From positions 92,631 to 156,630 of the forward strand of contig NZ_JPYO01000036.1 in assembly GCF_000757485.1 (NCBI RefSeq): a stretch of 64,000 bases of DNA. Direction: 5' to 3'. Below the pieces are notes generated by a model, which did not search any database, was not told the origin of the DNA, and was given only the letters and a program-made list of their open reading frames with translations. The first letter of the stretch is position 1, and the number at the start of each line of letters is the position of its first letter. A program made the translations under genes and the position numbers. Shown one piece after another: positions 21,107-32,234 of this stretch. Source of the stretch: Achromobacter sp. RTa (GTDB lineage Bacteria; Pseudomonadota; Gammaproteobacteria; Burkholderiales; Burkholderiaceae_B).

Positions 21107-21158
21107 CGCGGCCGGCGGGCGCCACGCGGGGGCCACCGGGCAACACAGGACGGGCGGT

Positions 21159-21782
21159 ATGTTCAAGATCGGGCTGACGGGCGGTATCGGATCGGGCAAG
21201 ACCCGCGTGGCGGACATGCTCGCGGAGTGGGGCGCCTCGCTCGTCGACACCGACGAGATCGCGCGCGAACTGACCGCCGCGAACGGCGCCGCCATGCCGG
21301 CGATCGAACGCGAATTCGGCGAGCGGGCGCTGACTCCCGACGGCGCGCTGGACCGCGCATGGATGCGCGAGCAGGCCTTCTCGGATCCGCAGGTACGCCA
21401 GCGGCTGGAAGCCGTGCTGCACCCCGCCATCGGGCAGGAGACCGAGCGCCAGGCCCGCGCGGCCACCGGGTCGTACCTGGTCTTCGTCGTGCCTTTGCTG
21501 GTGGAGTCGCTGCCGCGCTGGCGTCCGCGCCTGGATCGCATCTGCGTGGTCGATTGCGACCCCGACACCCAGGTGGCGCGCGTGCGCTCGCGCAGCGGGC
21601 TGACGGAGCCGGCCATCCGGCGTATCATGGCGGCACAGGCTGCGCGGGCAAGCCGGCTGGAAGTCGCGGACGACGTCATCATCAACGACGGCGCGACGTC
21701 GCCGGAACAATTGCGCGCGCAGGCGAAGACCCTGCATGAACGCTGGCTGGCGCTGGCGAGCACGACGGGCCGGCAAGCCTAG
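21159..21782 (+). CDS. coaE: Dephospho-CoA kinase
   Basis: Last step of coenzyme A synthesis, phosphorylating the 3'-OH of dephospho-CoA; 207 residues. The P-loop GGIGSGKT is at residues 8-15, the substrate aspartates lie in LVDTDEIAREL, and the LID region has RVRSRSGLTEPAIRRIMAAQ. It follows pilD by 52 bases and precedes zapD, a row conserved in many gamma- and betaproteobacteria. All expected catalytic parts are present. Confidence 0.96.
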   Translation: MFKIGLTGGIGSGKTRVADMLAEWGASLVDTDEIARELTAANGAAMPAIEREFGERALTPDGALDRAWMREQAFSDPQVRQRLEAVLHPAIGQETERQARAATGSYLVFVVPLLVESLPRWRPRLDRICVVDCDPDTQVARVRSRSGLTEPAIRRIMAAQAARASRLEVADDVIINDGATSPEQLRAQAKTLHERWLALASTTGRQA

Positions 21783-21842
21783 GCCGGCACCCCTGAATAA
21801 CATTGGCCTGTCGGCCAACCACAGATGGGCCTGTAAAAAAGC

Positions 21843-22595
21843 GTGATTGTTTACGAATACCCCTTCAATGAGCGCATCCGCGCTTATCTGCGGCTGGAAT
21901 TCCTGTTCGACAGGTTGTTTTTCTTTGCTCGCGAAGGGGATTCACGCCAACACCAGGTTGCGGTCACCTCCCTGTTCGATCTGCTCGACGCCTGCGAGCG
22001 CACCGACGTCAAGGGCGCGCTCCTGCAGGATCTCGAGCGCCAGCGGCTGGCGCTGGTCGGACTGCGGGATCATCCCGGCGTGGCGCAGGACGCGCTGGAA
22101 GCGATGCTGCGCGAGATGGAAAAGGTGGCCACCGCGCTGGCCGCGCCCGGCAAGACCGGCCAATCCCTGCGTGAAAACGAATGGCTGACCAGCCTGCGCG
22201 GGCGCCTGTCCGTGCCGGGCAGCGCAACGCAGGTCGACATGCCCTCGTACTTCGCCTGGCAGAACAAGTCCGAAGCCGCCCGTTGCGCGGACCTGCAATC
22301 CTGGGTGGCGCCGTTCATCCCCCTCTACGACGGGCTGACCCTGGCGCTGCGCCTGCTGCGCGAGTCCGGCCGCAAGACCGACATCGTGGCGGAGCAGGGC
22401 GCCTACCAGCAGATGCTGGGCGGCAAGCAGTTCCAGCTGCTGCGGGTCTGGCTGGACCCGTCCCAGGGCGTATTTCCAGAGATCAGCGCCAATAAGTACA
22501 TGATCTGGATACGTTTTTCCACCCAGGACGGCGAATTCAAGCCCCAGCAGGTCGCGCGCGACGTCGCCTTCCAGATGACCCTCTGCAACTCGTAG
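21843..22595 (+). CDS. zapD: Cell division protein ZapD
   Basis: FtsZ-associated protein of 250 residues that cross-links FtsZ filaments at the division site. The family pattern is seen in YEYPFNERIRAYLRLE at the N-terminus, in FLFDRLFFFA, and in the C-terminal beta domain KYMIWIRFS. The start is a GTG; no in-frame ATG fits the conserved N-terminus. A TTGGCC/GGCCAA hairpin lies 25 bases upstream. The stop codon abuts the left end of a palindromic intergenic element, and yacG, which often follows, is not present. Confidence 0.95.
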   Translation: MIVYEYPFNERIRAYLRLEFLFDRLFFFAREGDSRQHQVAVTSLFDLLDACERTDVKGALLQDLERQRLALVGLRDHPGVAQDALEAMLREMEKVATALAAPGKTGQSLRENEWLTSLRGRLSVPGSATQVDMPSYFAWQNKSEAARCADLQSWVAPFIPLYDGLTLALRLLRESGRKTDIVAEQGAYQQMLGGKQFQLLRVWLDPSQGVFPEISANKYMIWIRFSTQDGEFKPQQVARDVAFQMTLCNS

Positions 22596-22775
22596 GATGG
22601 GTGTAGCGCGAGGGTTCTTGAGGAAGAACTCAAGTATCGAACGCGCGTAACCCATCAGGCGGCGCGAGCCGCCGTTTTTCGTGGCAAGCGCAAATGCCGG
22701 CTTGCGCCGGCCGATAGGTTTCGCGCGTCCAGCAATAGCGTTCTTTGTTAAGAACTCTCGCGCTACACCCATCCT
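22594..22775. repeat. Palindromic intergenic element after zapD
   Basis: Element of 182 bases with perfect 19-base terminal inverted repeats (22594-22612 and 22757-22775; arm AGGATGGGTGTAGCGCGAG) and imperfect inner arms built around TTCTT and AAGAAC. It resembles the AGGATGGGT-type repeats scattered in many proteobacterial genomes. It contains a terminator hairpin in the middle and carries no gene. Confidence 0.8.
22658..22679 (+). terminator. Intrinsic terminator downstream of zapD
   Basis: A 6-bp GC stem GGCGGC/GCCGCC with a GCGA tetraloop is followed at once by GTTTTTC. This is a standard Rho-independent terminator and would end the pilD-coaE-zapD transcript 60 bases after zapD. It sits inside the palindromic element. 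Confidence 0.75.
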
Positions 22776-22886
22776 GCTCCTGGCGCGATTCCTGTTGCGG
22801 CAAGTTTCAACTGCGGGCCTCGATGCTGGAAACCGGGACGGTCTAGTAGACAATACGGCTTTCCCCGCCAGTGCCAGAACCGTTCC

Positions 22887-24158
22887 ATGCCTGAAAGCCG
22901 TCCTGTCTCTCCACCCGCCCGCCGGACCCGCCGCCTAGTCGGCCTGGCGGTGTTGTTGCTTGTCGTGGCGGGCATCGCCTGGCTGGTCCTGCGGCCCTCG
23001 GCCAAGCCCGGAGGCGCGGGCGGCCCCGGAGGGCGTCCCGGCGGCAGGCCGCCGGCGGGGGCCATGGCCAGCATGGCGGTGCCGGTGCGCGTCGCCACGG
23101 CCACCCAACAGGACATCGACATCTACCTGAAATCGCTGGGCACCGTCACCGCGTACAACACGGTCACCGTCCGCAGCCGGGTCAGCGGAGAGCTGGTCGA
23201 GGTCGCCTTCCAGGAAGGCCAGCGCGTGAAGGCGGGCGACCTGCTGGCGCAGGTGGATCCGCGCGCCTTCCAGGTGGCCCTGGACCAGGCGCGCGGCACG
23301 CAGATGCAGAACCTGGCCCAGCTGGAGAACGCGCGCCGCGACCTGCAACGCTACCAGGCCCTGTTCAAGCAGGATTCGATCGCAAAGCAGCAGGTCGATA
23401 CGCAGGCTGCGCTGGTGCGCCAGTACGAGGGCACCGTCAAGAGCGATCAGGCCAATGTGGATAACGCCCGCCTGCAGCTGGACTACGCGCGCATCACGGC
23501 CCCCATCAGCGGCCGCCTGGGCTTGCGCCAGGTGGACCGGGGCAACCTGGTGTCCAGCTCGGACACCAACGGGCTGGTGGTGATCACCCAGACCCAGCCG
23601 ATTTCGGTCGTGTTCACGCTGCCCGAGACCCAGCTGCCCGAAGTGCGCGCCGAGATCGCAGCGGGCAAGACGCTGGCCGTCGACGCCTACGACCGCGCCG
23701 ACACCCGGCGCATCGCCACGGGCCAGCTTGAAACGCTGGACAACCAGATCGACGTGACGACCGGCACCCTGAAGCTGAAGGCTCGGTTCGACAACGCGGA
23801 CGACGCGCTCTTCCCGAACCAGTTCGTCAACGTGCGCCTGCACGTGCTGACGCGCAAGGACGTCACGGCCATCCCCACCGCCGCCATCCAGCAGGGCTCG
23901 GCCGGCGCCTTCGTGTTCCTGGTGCAGCCGGACGACACGGTCCAGGTGCGCCAGGTGAAGCTGGGCGCGATCAACAATGGCATGGTGGCGGTCAACGAAG
24001 GCCTGCAACCCGGCGATCGGGTGGTCGTCGAAGGCACCGACCGCTTGCGCGCGGGCGCCAAAGTGGAAGTGGTGGGCGACGCGGGCGTGATCCCGGCCAC
24101 CCGCGACAAGACGCTCGGCGCAGGCGCCCCGGCCGGCACCACGCCGCCGTCCAAGTAA
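22887..24158 (+). CDS. mdtA: RND efflux membrane fusion protein, MdtA type
   Basis: Periplasmic adaptor of 423 residues, anchored by one N-terminal helix ([18 protein letters not shown], residues about 17-34) followed by a glycine/proline-rich linker. Lipoyl half-motifs [20 protein letters not shown] and [20 protein letters not shown], the alpha-hairpin between them, and the SVVFTLPE beta-barrel start are clear. It links the two inner-membrane pumps to the outer-membrane channel. It leads the mdtABC-channel operon; no divergent regulator or baeSR-like pair is adjacent. Confidence 0.93.
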   Translation: MPESRPVSPPARRTRRLVGLAVLLLVVAGIAWLVLRPSAKPGGAGGPGGRPGGRPPAGAMASMAVPVRVATATQQDIDIYLKSLGTVTAYNTVTVRSRVSGELVEVAFQEGQRVKAGDLLAQVDPRAFQVALDQARGTQMQNLAQLENARRDLQRYQALFKQDSIAKQQVDTQAALVRQYEGTVKSDQANVDNARLQLDYARITAPISGRLGLRQVDRGNLVSSSDTNGLVVITQTQPISVVFTLPETQLPEVRAEIAAGKTLAVDAYDRADTRRIATGQLETLDNQIDVTTGTLKLKARFDNADDALFPNQFVNVRLHVLTRKDVTAIPTAAIQQGSAGAFVFLVQPDDTVQVRQVKLGAINNGMVAVNEGLQPGDRVVVEGTDRLRAGAKVEVVGDAGVIPATRDKTLGAGAPAGTTPPSK

Positions 24159-24171
24159 GCCAGGAATCGCC

Positions 24172-27100
24172 GTGAGTCCGTCGCGCCTGTTCATCCTGCG
24201 TCCGGTGGCCACCACCCTGTCCATGGTGGCCATCCTGATCGCGGGCTTCATCGCCTACCGGCTGCTGCCCGTTTCGGCCCTGCCGGAAGTGGACTATCCG
24301 ACGATCCAGGTGGTGACGCTGTATCCCGGTGCCAGTCCCGACGTGATGACCTCGCTGGTCACGTCTCCGCTGGAGCGGCAGTTCGGGCAGATGCCGGGCC
24401 TGAACCAGATGTCGTCCACCAGTTCGGGCGGCGCGTCGGTCATCACGCTGCAGTTCAACCTCAGCCTGCCGCTGGACGTGGCCGAGCAGCAGGTCCAGGC
24501 GGCCATCAACGCCGCGTCGAACCTGCTGCCCAGCGACCTGCCGGTGCCGCCCACGTACAACAAGGTGAATCCGGCGGACGCGGCCGTCCTGACCCTGGCG
24601 ATCACCTCGCCGACCATGCCGCTGCCGCAGGTGCGGGACCTGGTCGACACGCGGGTGGCGCAGAAGCTGTCGCAGATTCCCGGCGTGGGCCTGGTCAGCG
24701 TGGCCGGCGGGCAGCGCCCCGCGGTGCGGGTGCAGGTGAATCCGCAGGCGCTGGCGGCCAATGGCCTGTCGCTGTCCGACCTGCGCACCGCCATCGTCGG
24801 CGCCAACGTCAACCAGCCCAAGGGCAACCTGGACGGTCCGCAGCGTTCCACCACCATCAACGCCAACGACCAGCTCAAGACGCCCACCGACTACAACGAC
24901 CTGATCATCGCGTACAAGAACAACGCGCCTCTGCGCCTGTCCGACGTGGCGCGCGCAGTGGAAGGCGCCGAGGACACGCGGCAGGCGGCCTGGGCCGGCG
25001 ACAAGCCCGCCATCCTGCTCAATATCCAGCGCCAGCCGGGCGCCAACGTGATCGACGTGGTCAACCGGATCCAGGCGCTATTGCCGCAGCTGCGCGCCGC
25101 CTTGCCGGCCACGCTGGACGTGACCGTGGTGTCCGACCGCACCCAGACCATCCGCGATTCGGTCGCCGACGTGCAGTTCGAAATGCTGCTAGCCGTGGCG
25201 CTGGTGGTCATGGTGACCTTCGTGTTCCTGCGCAGCCTGACGGCCACCCTGATCCCCAGCGTGGTCGTGCCGCTGTCGCTGGTGGGAACCTTCGGCATCA
25301 TGTACCTGGCCGGCTTCTCCATCAACAACCTGACCCTGATGGCGCTGACGATCGCCACCGGCTTCGTGGTGGACGACGCCATCGTCATGATCGAGAACAT
25401 CGCCCGCCACATCGAAGAGGGCGAAACGCCCTTGCAGGCGGCGCTGAAGGGCGCCGCGCAGATCGGCTTCACCCTGATCTCGCTGACGTTCTCGCTGATC
25501 GCCGTGCTGATCCCGCTGCTCTTCATGACGGAGGTGGTGGGGCGGCTGTTCCGCGAGTTCGCGATCACGCTGGCCGTGTCCATCCTGATCTCCCTGGTGG
25601 TGTCGCTGACCTTGACGCCCATGATGTGCGCGCGCCTGCTGCGCGCCGAGTCCGAGCAGAAGCACGGCCGCTTCCACCAGGCCACCGGCGCCTTCATCGA
25701 CCGCGTCATCGCCGGCTACGACCGCTGGCTGCAGGTCGTGCTGCGCCATCAGCCGCTGACGCTGCTGGTGGCGCTGGCTACGTTTGCGCTGACCGCGCTG
25801 CTGTACCTGGCGATACCCAAGGGTTTTTTCCCGCAGCAGGACACCGGCCTGATCCAGGCGATCACCCAGGCGCCGCAATCCATTTCGTTCAAGGCGATGG
25901 CCGAGCGCCAGCAGGCGGCGGCGCGCCTGGTGCTGGAGGATCCCGACGTGCAGGCCGTGTCCTCCTTCATCGGGGTGGACGGCAGCAACGCCACGCTCAG
26001 CGCGGGGCGGCTGCAGATCGCGCTCAAGCCGCAGGCCGAGCGCGACGGGGACCTGCGCACCGTGATGGCGCGGCTGGACGAGGCCCTGGCCAAGCAGGAC
26101 GGCCTCACGGTCTACATGCAGCCGGTCCAGGACCTGACCATCGAAGACCGCGTGAGCCGCACGCAGTATCAGATGACCCTGTCCAATCCCGACCTTAAGG
26201 TGCTGAGCGAATGGACGCCCAAGCTGGTGGAGCGCCTGCGCCAGGTGCCCGGCCTGAAGGACGTGACCGACGACCTGCAGGACGACGGGCTCCAGACCTG
26301 GGTCGAGATCGATCGCGACGCGGCCTCGCGGCTGGGCATCACGGCGGCGGTGATCGACGAAGCGCTCTACAACGCCTTCGGCCAGCGGCTGATCTCTACC
26401 ATTTTCACGCAGTCCAACCAGTACCGCGTGGTGCTGGAAGTGCAGCCGCAATTCCAGATGACGCCGGCCTCGCTGGGGCAGATCCACGTGCCCACCTCGG
26501 CGGGCGGCCAGGTGCCGCTGTCGTCCGTGGCGCATATCTCGGAAGGCAAGACCGTGCTGGCCGTGAACCGGCTGGACCAGTTCCCTATGGTGACGGTGTC
26601 GTTCAACCTGGCGCCGGGCGCATCCCTGTCCGGCGCGGTCGAGGCGATCACGGCGGCCGAGGCCGAGATCGGGCTGCCCGCGGGCGTCGAGACGCGATTC
26701 CAGGGCGCGGCGCTGGCATTCCAGAATTCGCTGTCCAGTACGCTGTGGCTGATTCTGGCGGCGGTGGTCACGATGTACATCGTGCTGGGCGTGCTGTACG
26801 AAAGCTATATCCATCCGATCACCATCTTGTCGACCCTGCCCTCGGCCGGGGTCGGCGCGCTGCTGGCGCTGCTGATCAGCGGCACCGAGCTCGACATGAT
26901 CGGCATCATCGGGATCATCCTGCTGATCGGCATCGTGAAGAAGAACGCGATCATGATGATCGACTTCGCGCTGGACGCGGAGCGCAAGCGCGGCCTGAGC
27001 CCGCGCGCGGCCATCCATGAAGCGGCGCTGCTGCGCTTCCGCCCGATCCTGATGACGACGCTGGCCGCCCTGTTCGGCGCGCTGCCGCTGATGCTGTCCA

Positions 27101-27270
27101 CCGGCACGGGCGCGGAGCTGCGCCAGCCGCTGGGCCTGGTGATGGTGGGCGGGCTGCTGTTGTCGCAAGTGCTGACGCTGTTCACCACGCCGGTCATCTA
27201 CCTGATGTTCGACCGCCTGTCGCACCGCTGGCGCGGCGCGCGCGCCTCTTCGGCGGAGGATGCGTCATGA
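24172..27270 (+). CDS. mdtB: RND efflux transporter subunit, MdtB type
   Basis: Inner-membrane proton/drug antiporter of 1032 residues with 12 predicted helices and two large periplasmic loops. The first helix region starts [19 protein letters not shown], helix 4 carries [14 protein letters not shown] with the proton-relay aspartates, and helix 10-11 carry [14 protein letters not shown]. The start is GTG, 14 bases after mdtA. MdtB and MdtC form a mixed trimer in E. coli; the same pair order here suggests the same arrangement. Confidence 0.93.
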   Translation: MSPSRLFILRPVATTLSMVAILIAGFIAYRLLPVSALPEVDYPTIQVVTLYPGASPDVMTSLVTSPLERQFGQMPGLNQMSSTSSGGASVITLQFNLSLPLDVAEQQVQAAINAASNLLPSDLPVPPTYNKVNPADAAVLTLAITSPTMPLPQVRDLVDTRVAQKLSQIPGVGLVSVAGGQRPAVRVQVNPQALAANGLSLSDLRTAIVGANVNQPKGNLDGPQRSTTINANDQLKTPTDYNDLIIAYKNNAPLRLSDVARAVEGAEDTRQAAWAGDKPAILLNIQRQPGANVIDVVNRIQALLPQLRAALPATLDVTVVSDRTQTIRDSVADVQFEMLLAVALVVMVTFVFLRSLTATLIPSVVVPLSLVGTFGIMYLAGFSINNLTLMALTIATGFVVDDAIVMIENIARHIEEGETPLQAALKGAAQIGFTLISLTFSLIAVLIPLLFMTEVVGRLFREFAITLAVSILISLVVSLTLTPMMCARLLRAESEQKHGRFHQATGAFIDRVIAGYDRWLQVVLRHQPLTLLVALATFALTALLYLAIPKGFFPQQDTGLIQAITQAPQSISFKAMAERQQAAARLVLEDPDVQAVSSFIGVDGSNATLSAGRLQIALKPQAERDGDLRTVMARLDEALAKQDGLTVYMQPVQDLTIEDRVSRTQYQMTLSNPDLKVLSEWTPKLVERLRQVPGLKDVTDDLQDDGLQTWVEIDRDAASRLGITAAVIDEALYNAFGQRLISTIFTQSNQYRVVLEVQPQFQMTPASLGQIHVPTSAGGQVPLSSVAHISEGKTVLAVNRLDQFPMVTVSFNLAPGASLSGAVEAITAAEAEIGLPAGVETRFQGAALAFQNSLSSTLWLILAAVVTMYIVLGVLYESYIHPITILSTLPSAGVGALLALLISGTELDMIGIIGIILLIGIVKKNAIMMIDFALDAERKRGLSPRAAIHEAALLRFRPILMTTLAALFGALPLMLSTGTGAELRQPLGLVMVGGLLLSQVLTLFTTPVIYLMFDRLSHRWRGARASSAEDAS

Positions 27271-30200
27271 TCCTGTCGGCGCCATTCATCGTCCGGCCGG
27301 TGGCGACCACGCTGCTGAGCCTGGCGGTCGTGCTGGCAGGCCTGCTGTCTTTCTTCCTGCTGCCCGTGGCGCCGCTGCCGCAGGTGGACATTCCCACCAT
27401 TTCGGTCTCGGCCAGCCTGCCCGGCGCCAGCCCGGAGACCATGGCGTCCAGCGTGGCCACGCCGCTGGAACGGTCGCTCGGCAGCATTGCCGGCGTCACC
27501 GAAATGACGTCCAACAGTTCGCAGGGCTCCACCCGCATCACGCTGCAGTTCGACCTTTCCCGCGACATCAACGGCGCCGCGCGCGACGTGCAGGCGGCGA
27601 TCAACGCGGCGCGCTCGCTGCTGCCGACCGGGTTGCGCAGCAACCCCACGTATCACAAGTCCAACCCCTCGGATGCGCCTATCATGACGCTGGCGCTGAC
27701 TTCCGACACGCTCAGCCAGGGCCAGCTCTACGACATCGCTTCCACCATCGTGGCGCAGAAGCTGTCGCAGGTGGATGGAGTGGGCGAGGTGACGGTGGGC
27801 GGCAGCTCGCTGCCCGCCGTGCGCGTCACCGTGCTGCCTGGCGCCCTGGCCAACCGCGGCGTGTCGCTCGACGAGTTGCGCGCGACGCTGGCCAACGCCA
27901 ACGCCAACCGCCCCAAGGGCGTGCTGGAGAACGACCGCTACCACTGGCAGATCATGGTCAGCGACCAGCTCAGCCGCGCGGAGCAGTACCGGCCGCTGAT
28001 CGTGGCCTGGCGCGACGGCGCGCCCGTGCGGGTGTCGGACGTGGCCAAGGTGGAGGACTCGGTCGAGGATCTCTACCAGACCGGTTTCTTCAACGACCGC
28101 AAGGCCATCCTGATGATCGTGCGGCGCCAGGCCGACGCCAACATCATCGAGGCGGTGGACGCGGTGCGCGCGCAGCTGCCCGTGCTGCAGGCCCTGATGC
28201 CGGCGGATGTGAACATGACCGTGGCGCAGGACCGCACGCCCAGCATCCGGGCGTCGCTGCACGAGGCGGAGCTGACGCTGATCATCGCGGTGGGCCTGGT
28301 GGTGCTGGTGGTACTGCTGTTCCTGCGGCGCTGGCGCGCGGCCATCATTCCCAGCGTGGCGGTGCCGGTGTCGCTCATCGGCACCTTCTGCATCATGTAT
28401 CTGTGCGGCTTCACGCTGAACACCATTTCGCTGATGGCGCTGATCGTGGCGACGGGATTCGTGGTGGACGACGCCATCGTGGTGCTCGAGAACATCATGC
28501 GCCATGTCGAGCGTGGCATGTCGCCCATGCGCGCTGCCCTGCGCGGCTCGCGCGAGGTGGGGTTCACGGTGCTGTCGATGAGCCTGTCGCTCGTCGCGGT
28601 GTTCATTCCGATCCTGCTGATGGGCGGCGTGGTCGGGCGCCTGTTCCGGGAGTTCGCGGTCACCCTGTCGGCCGCGATCCTGGTGTCGCTGGTGGTGTCC
28701 CTGACCCTGACGCCCATGATGTGCGCGCGCCTGCTGCGCAACGAGCCCGAGGAAGAGCGGCCGCCCGGCAGGCTGGCGCGCTGGTCGGAACGCGGCTTCG
28801 AGGCCATGCTGGGCGGCTATCGCCGCTCGCTGCGCTGGGCGCTGGAGCACGGCCGGCTGATGATGCTGACGCTGGCGATCGCCGTCGGGCTCAACGTCTA
28901 TCTCTACACGGTCGTGCCCAAGGGCTTCTTCCCGCAGCAGGACACCGGCCAGTTGCTGGGCTTTTTCCGCGTGGACCAGGGCACCTCGTTCCAGGCCACC
29001 GTGCCCAAGCTGGACGCGCTGCGCAAGGTGGTGCTGGCGGATCCGGCGGTGCAGAGCATGACGGGCTATGCCGGCGGGCGCGGCGGCAGCAACAGCAGCT
29101 TCATGCAGATCCAGCTAAAGCCCCTGGAAGAGCGCAAGGTGTCGGCGGAAGTGGTCATCAACCGCCTGCGCGGCAAGCTGCAGAACATGCCGGGCGCGCG
29201 CATGTTCCTGGTGTCGCAGCAGGACATCCGGATCGGAGGGCGCCAGAGCCAGGGCTCGTACGACTACACGCTGATGTCGGGCGACCTGCAATTGCTGCGC
29301 ACCTGGATGCCGAAGGTGCAGCAGGCCATGGCGAAGATTCCCGAGATCACGGACGTGGATACGGACGTCGAGGATAAGGGCCGCCAGATCAACCTGGTGA
29401 TCGACCGCGAGGCGGCGACACGGCTGGGCGTGAGCATGTCCACCATCTCCACCGTGCTGAACAACTCGTTCAGCCAGCGCCAGGTGTCGGTGATGTACGG
29501 GCCGCTGAACCAGTACCACGTGGTGCTGGGCGTGGACCCGAAGTTCGCGCAGGACATCGAGTCGCTGCGGCAGGTCGAGGTCATCACGGCGGCGGGCGCG
29601 CGCGTGCCGCTGTCGGCGTTCACGCGCCTGGAGAATGGGAACGCGCCGCTCAGCGTGCAGCACCAGGGCCTGTTCGTGGCCGACACCGTTTCGTTCAGCC
29701 TGGCGCCCGGCGTGTCGCTGGGCCAGGCCACCAGCGCGATCGACGCCGCGGTGGCGCGCATCGGCCTGCCATCCGACCAGATCCAGGCGGGCTTCCAGGG
29801 CACGGCCGCGGCCTTGCAGCAGACCCTGGCGCAGCAGCCCTGGCTGATCCTGGCGGCGCTGGTCACCATGTATATCGTGCTGGGCATCCTCTACGAGAGC
29901 TTCGTGCATCCGCTGACCATTCTGTCCACCCTGCCGTCGGCCGGGCTGGGCGCGCTGCTGGCGCTGCTGCTGGTGCGCTACGACTTCACGCTGATCGCGC
30001 TGATCGGGGTTTTCCTGCTGATCGGCATCGTCAAGAAGAACGCCATCATGATGGTGGACTTCGCGCTGGAGGCCGAGCGGGGCCAGGGCATGAGCCCGCG
30101 CGAAGCCATCTTCCAGGCCTGCCTGACGCGCTTCCGTCCGATCATGATGACGACCATGGCCGCCATCTTCGGCGCGCTGCCGCTGGTGCTGGCTTCCGGC

Positions 30201-30380
30201 GCCGGCGTCGAGATGCGCCAGCCGCTCGGCATTACCATCGTGGGCGGCCTGGTCCTGAGCCAGATCCTCACGCTGTACACCACGCCCGTGGTTTATCTTT
30301 ACCTGGACCGATTCCGCCTGTGGGCCGAGCGCGGGCGCGCCCGCAGGAACGGATCCGCCGCTTCCATAGAACAATCATGA
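27267..30380 (+). CDS. mdtC: RND efflux transporter subunit, MdtC type
   Basis: Second RND pump subunit, 1037 residues, overlapping mdtB by 4 bases (ATGA). It is clearly a diverged duplicate of its neighbour: [19 protein letters not shown] at the start, [17 protein letters not shown] in helix 4 and [18 protein letters not shown] in helix 10. The proton-relay aspartate pair is intact. It works with MdtA, MdtB and the next gene's channel to expel amphipathic compounds across both membranes. Confidence 0.93.
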   Translation: MILSAPFIVRPVATTLLSLAVVLAGLLSFFLLPVAPLPQVDIPTISVSASLPGASPETMASSVATPLERSLGSIAGVTEMTSNSSQGSTRITLQFDLSRDINGAARDVQAAINAARSLLPTGLRSNPTYHKSNPSDAPIMTLALTSDTLSQGQLYDIASTIVAQKLSQVDGVGEVTVGGSSLPAVRVTVLPGALANRGVSLDELRATLANANANRPKGVLENDRYHWQIMVSDQLSRAEQYRPLIVAWRDGAPVRVSDVAKVEDSVEDLYQTGFFNDRKAILMIVRRQADANIIEAVDAVRAQLPVLQALMPADVNMTVAQDRTPSIRASLHEAELTLIIAVGLVVLVVLLFLRRWRAAIIPSVAVPVSLIGTFCIMYLCGFTLNTISLMALIVATGFVVDDAIVVLENIMRHVERGMSPMRAALRGSREVGFTVLSMSLSLVAVFIPILLMGGVVGRLFREFAVTLSAAILVSLVVSLTLTPMMCARLLRNEPEEERPPGRLARWSERGFEAMLGGYRRSLRWALEHGRLMMLTLAIAVGLNVYLYTVVPKGFFPQQDTGQLLGFFRVDQGTSFQATVPKLDALRKVVLADPAVQSMTGYAGGRGGSNSSFMQIQLKPLEERKVSAEVVINRLRGKLQNMPGARMFLVSQQDIRIGGRQSQGSYDYTLMSGDLQLLRTWMPKVQQAMAKIPEITDVDTDVEDKGRQINLVIDREAATRLGVSMSTISTVLNNSFSQRQVSVMYGPLNQYHVVLGVDPKFAQDIESLRQVEVITAAGARVPLSAFTRLENGNAPLSVQHQGLFVADTVSFSLAPGVSLGQATSAIDAAVARIGLPSDQIQAGFQGTAAALQQTLAQQPWLILAALVTMYIVLGILYESFVHPLTILSTLPSAGLGALLALLLVRYDFTLIALIGVFLLIGIVKKNAIMMVDFALEAERGQGMSPREAIFQACLTRFRPIMMTTMAAIFGALPLVLASGAGVEMRQPLGITIVGGLVLSQILTLYTTPVVYLYLDRFRLWAERGRARRNGSAASIEQS

Positions 30381-31900
30381 TGCGCAACGCCAAGCTTTTT
30401 CCGTATGCCTTTCTGCCCCGCGGCCTTGCCGCCGCGGCGCTGTGCGCGCTGTTGGGCGCCTGCGCGGTCGGGCCCGACTACCAGCGGCCCGCGCTGGACA
30501 TGGGCGCCGCCTACAAGGAGGGGCAGGGCGAGGTCGAAGGCTGGAAGCCCGCCCGACCGCAGGATGAGGCCGATCGCGGCGAGTGGTGGCGGGTCTATGA
30601 CGACGCCACGCTGGACGGTCTGGTGGCGCGCCTGAACGCCTCGAACCAGACCATTGCGCAAGCCGAGGCCAACTACCGCCAGGCATTGGGGCTGGTGCGC
30701 GGCGCCCGCGCCGGCTTCTTCCCGACAGTGAGCGCGGGCGCGGGCATGACGCGCGCGGGCAGCGGCAGCGGCCAGGGAGGCTCGTCTTCCGCGTCCGGCA
30801 GCACGGTGTCGAACCAGTATTCGCTGACGGGCAGCGTCAGCTGGGAAGTGGACTTGTGGGGCCGCGTGCGGCGCAGTGTGGAATCCTCCGAGGCCAGCGC
30901 CGCGGCCAGCCTGGCCGACCTGGGCGCCACGCGCCTGAGCGCGCAGGCCGCGCTGGTGCAGTCCTATCTGCAATTGCGGGTGCTGGACGAACAGAAGCGC
31001 CTGCTGGACGCCACGGTGGCGGCATACGAGAAGTCCTTGCAGTTGACGCAGAACCGTTATGCCGTGGGCGTGGCGGGCCAGGCCGACGTGGCGGTGGCGC
31101 GCACGCAGCTGGAAAGCACGCGCGCGCAGTCCATAGACCTCGATTGGCAGCGCGGGCAGCTCGAGCACGCCATCGCCGTGCTCATGGGCCAGGCGCCCTC
31201 CCAATTCAGCCTGCCGCCCACGGTGTTCGCGCTGCGCCTGCCCCAGATCCCGGTAGGCCTGCCCTCCGAGCTGCTCGAGCGCCGTCCCGACGTGGCGGCG
31301 GCGGAACGCCGCGCGGCGGCGGCCAACGCGCAGATCGGCGTGGCCCAGGCCGCTTGGTTTCCGAGCCTGATCCTGTCCGCCGACGGCGGATTCCGCAACG
31401 GCCAGTTCGCCGAGCTGCTGACCGCGCCGGCCCGCTTCTGGTCGCTGGGACCGGCGCTGGCCATGACGATATTCGACGGCGGCGCGCGCGCGGCCCAGGT
31501 CGAGCAGGCTCGCGCGTCCTACGATGCGCAGGCCGCGGCGTACCGCCAGGCGGCGCTGATCGGGCTGCGTGAAGTCGAGGATTACCTGATCCAGCTGCGC
31601 GTGATGGAAAACGAACAGGTCGTGCAGCGGCGCGCGCTCGAGTCCGCGCGCGAATCGCTGCGGCTGATCCAGAACCAGTACAAGGCTGGCCTGGTCGACT
31701 ACCTGAGCGTGGCCGTCGTGGACGCCACGGCGCTCAGCAGTGAGCGCAATGCGCTGAGCCTGCTGGGCAATCGCCTGACCGCCAGCGTGAACTTGATCGT
31801 GGCGCTGGGCGGGGGCTGGGATGGGCGCTCCCCCGCGGTGGCGCAGGCGAGCGCGGACAAGCAGGCTCCGGCCGCAGGCGCTGCGCCCACGCAGCCCTGA
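30377..31900 (+). CDS. RND outer-membrane channel lipoprotein (NodT/OprM type)
   Basis: Outer-membrane factor of 507 residues with a lipobox LLGAC (cysteine at 29) and the family start AVGPDYQRP. Two OEP repeats follow, with [21 protein letters not shown] in the first and [24 protein letters not shown] between them. It forms the trimeric exit duct of the pump. Start at the ATG that overlaps the mdtC stop; the longer frame from 30320 lies within mdtC. The C-terminus is extended by an Ala/Pro-rich tail. Confidence 0.92.
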   Translation: MMRNAKLFPYAFLPRGLAAAALCALLGACAVGPDYQRPALDMGAAYKEGQGEVEGWKPARPQDEADRGEWWRVYDDATLDGLVARLNASNQTIAQAEANYRQALGLVRGARAGFFPTVSAGAGMTRAGSGSGQGGSSSASGSTVSNQYSLTGSVSWEVDLWGRVRRSVESSEASAAASLADLGATRLSAQAALVQSYLQLRVLDEQKRLLDATVAAYEKSLQLTQNRYAVGVAGQADVAVARTQLESTRAQSIDLDWQRGQLEHAIAVLMGQAPSQFSLPPTVFALRLPQIPVGLPSELLERRPDVAAAERRAAAANAQIGVAQAAWFPSLILSADGGFRNGQFAELLTAPARFWSLGPALAMTIFDGGARAAQVEQARASYDAQAAAYRQAALIGLREVEDYLIQLRVMENEQVVQRRALESARESLRLIQNQYKAGLVDYLSVAVVDATALSSERNALSLLGNRLTASVNLIVALGGGWDGRSPAVAQASADKQAPAAGAAPTQP

Positions 31901-31954
31901 CGCGCCGTCCCGCGGATGCGCAGCGGCGCTGGCGCAGCGCATGCCCGCCGCGCT

Positions 31955-32224
31955 TCAGCCGCGCGGCAGGAGGGCGATGAGCAGCCAGGCCGCCGCCGCG
32001 GGCACCGCGAACACCAGCAGCAGAATCGGCAGTTCCTCGCGCACCGTGTAGCCGGCGCGCGTGACCCCGACCCACATGTTGACGATGGCCATCAGCAGCC
32101 AGGCCGGCAGGAACAGCTTGGCGGCGGCAATCGAGCCGGCCGCGTCGCCGCCCCATTGCTTGCCGAACAGCGCGAACACGGCCAGCAGGAGCAGGCCGCC
32201 GACGATGGTCAACAGCACGTGCAT
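31955..32224 (-). CDS. Small three-helix membrane protein, unknown function
   Basis: Hydrophobic protein of 89 residues with three predicted membrane segments (VLLTIVGGLLLLAVFALF, LFLPAWLLMAIVNMWVGV, and ELPILLLVFAVPAAAAWLLI). I do not recognise a named family with certainty. It lies 10 bases downstream of the SDR gene on the same strand and is probably in one operon with it. Confidence 0.7.
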   Translation of the reverse strand: MHVLLTIVGGLLLLAVFALFGKQWGGDAAGSIAAAKLFLPAWLLMAIVNMWVGVTRAGYTVREELPILLLVFAVPAAAAWLLIALLPRG

Positions 32225-32234
32225 GGCGCCGCTC

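Noticed and set aside
22681..22938. 85-codon + strand frame in the zapD-mdtA gap
   Set aside because: It is composed of the palindromic element and the mdtA start, and has no ribosome site or domain.
25189..27225. 678-codon open frame on - opposite mdtB
   Set aside because: Antisense shadow rich in Gln, Arg, His and Asp with no domain; mdtB is unambiguous.
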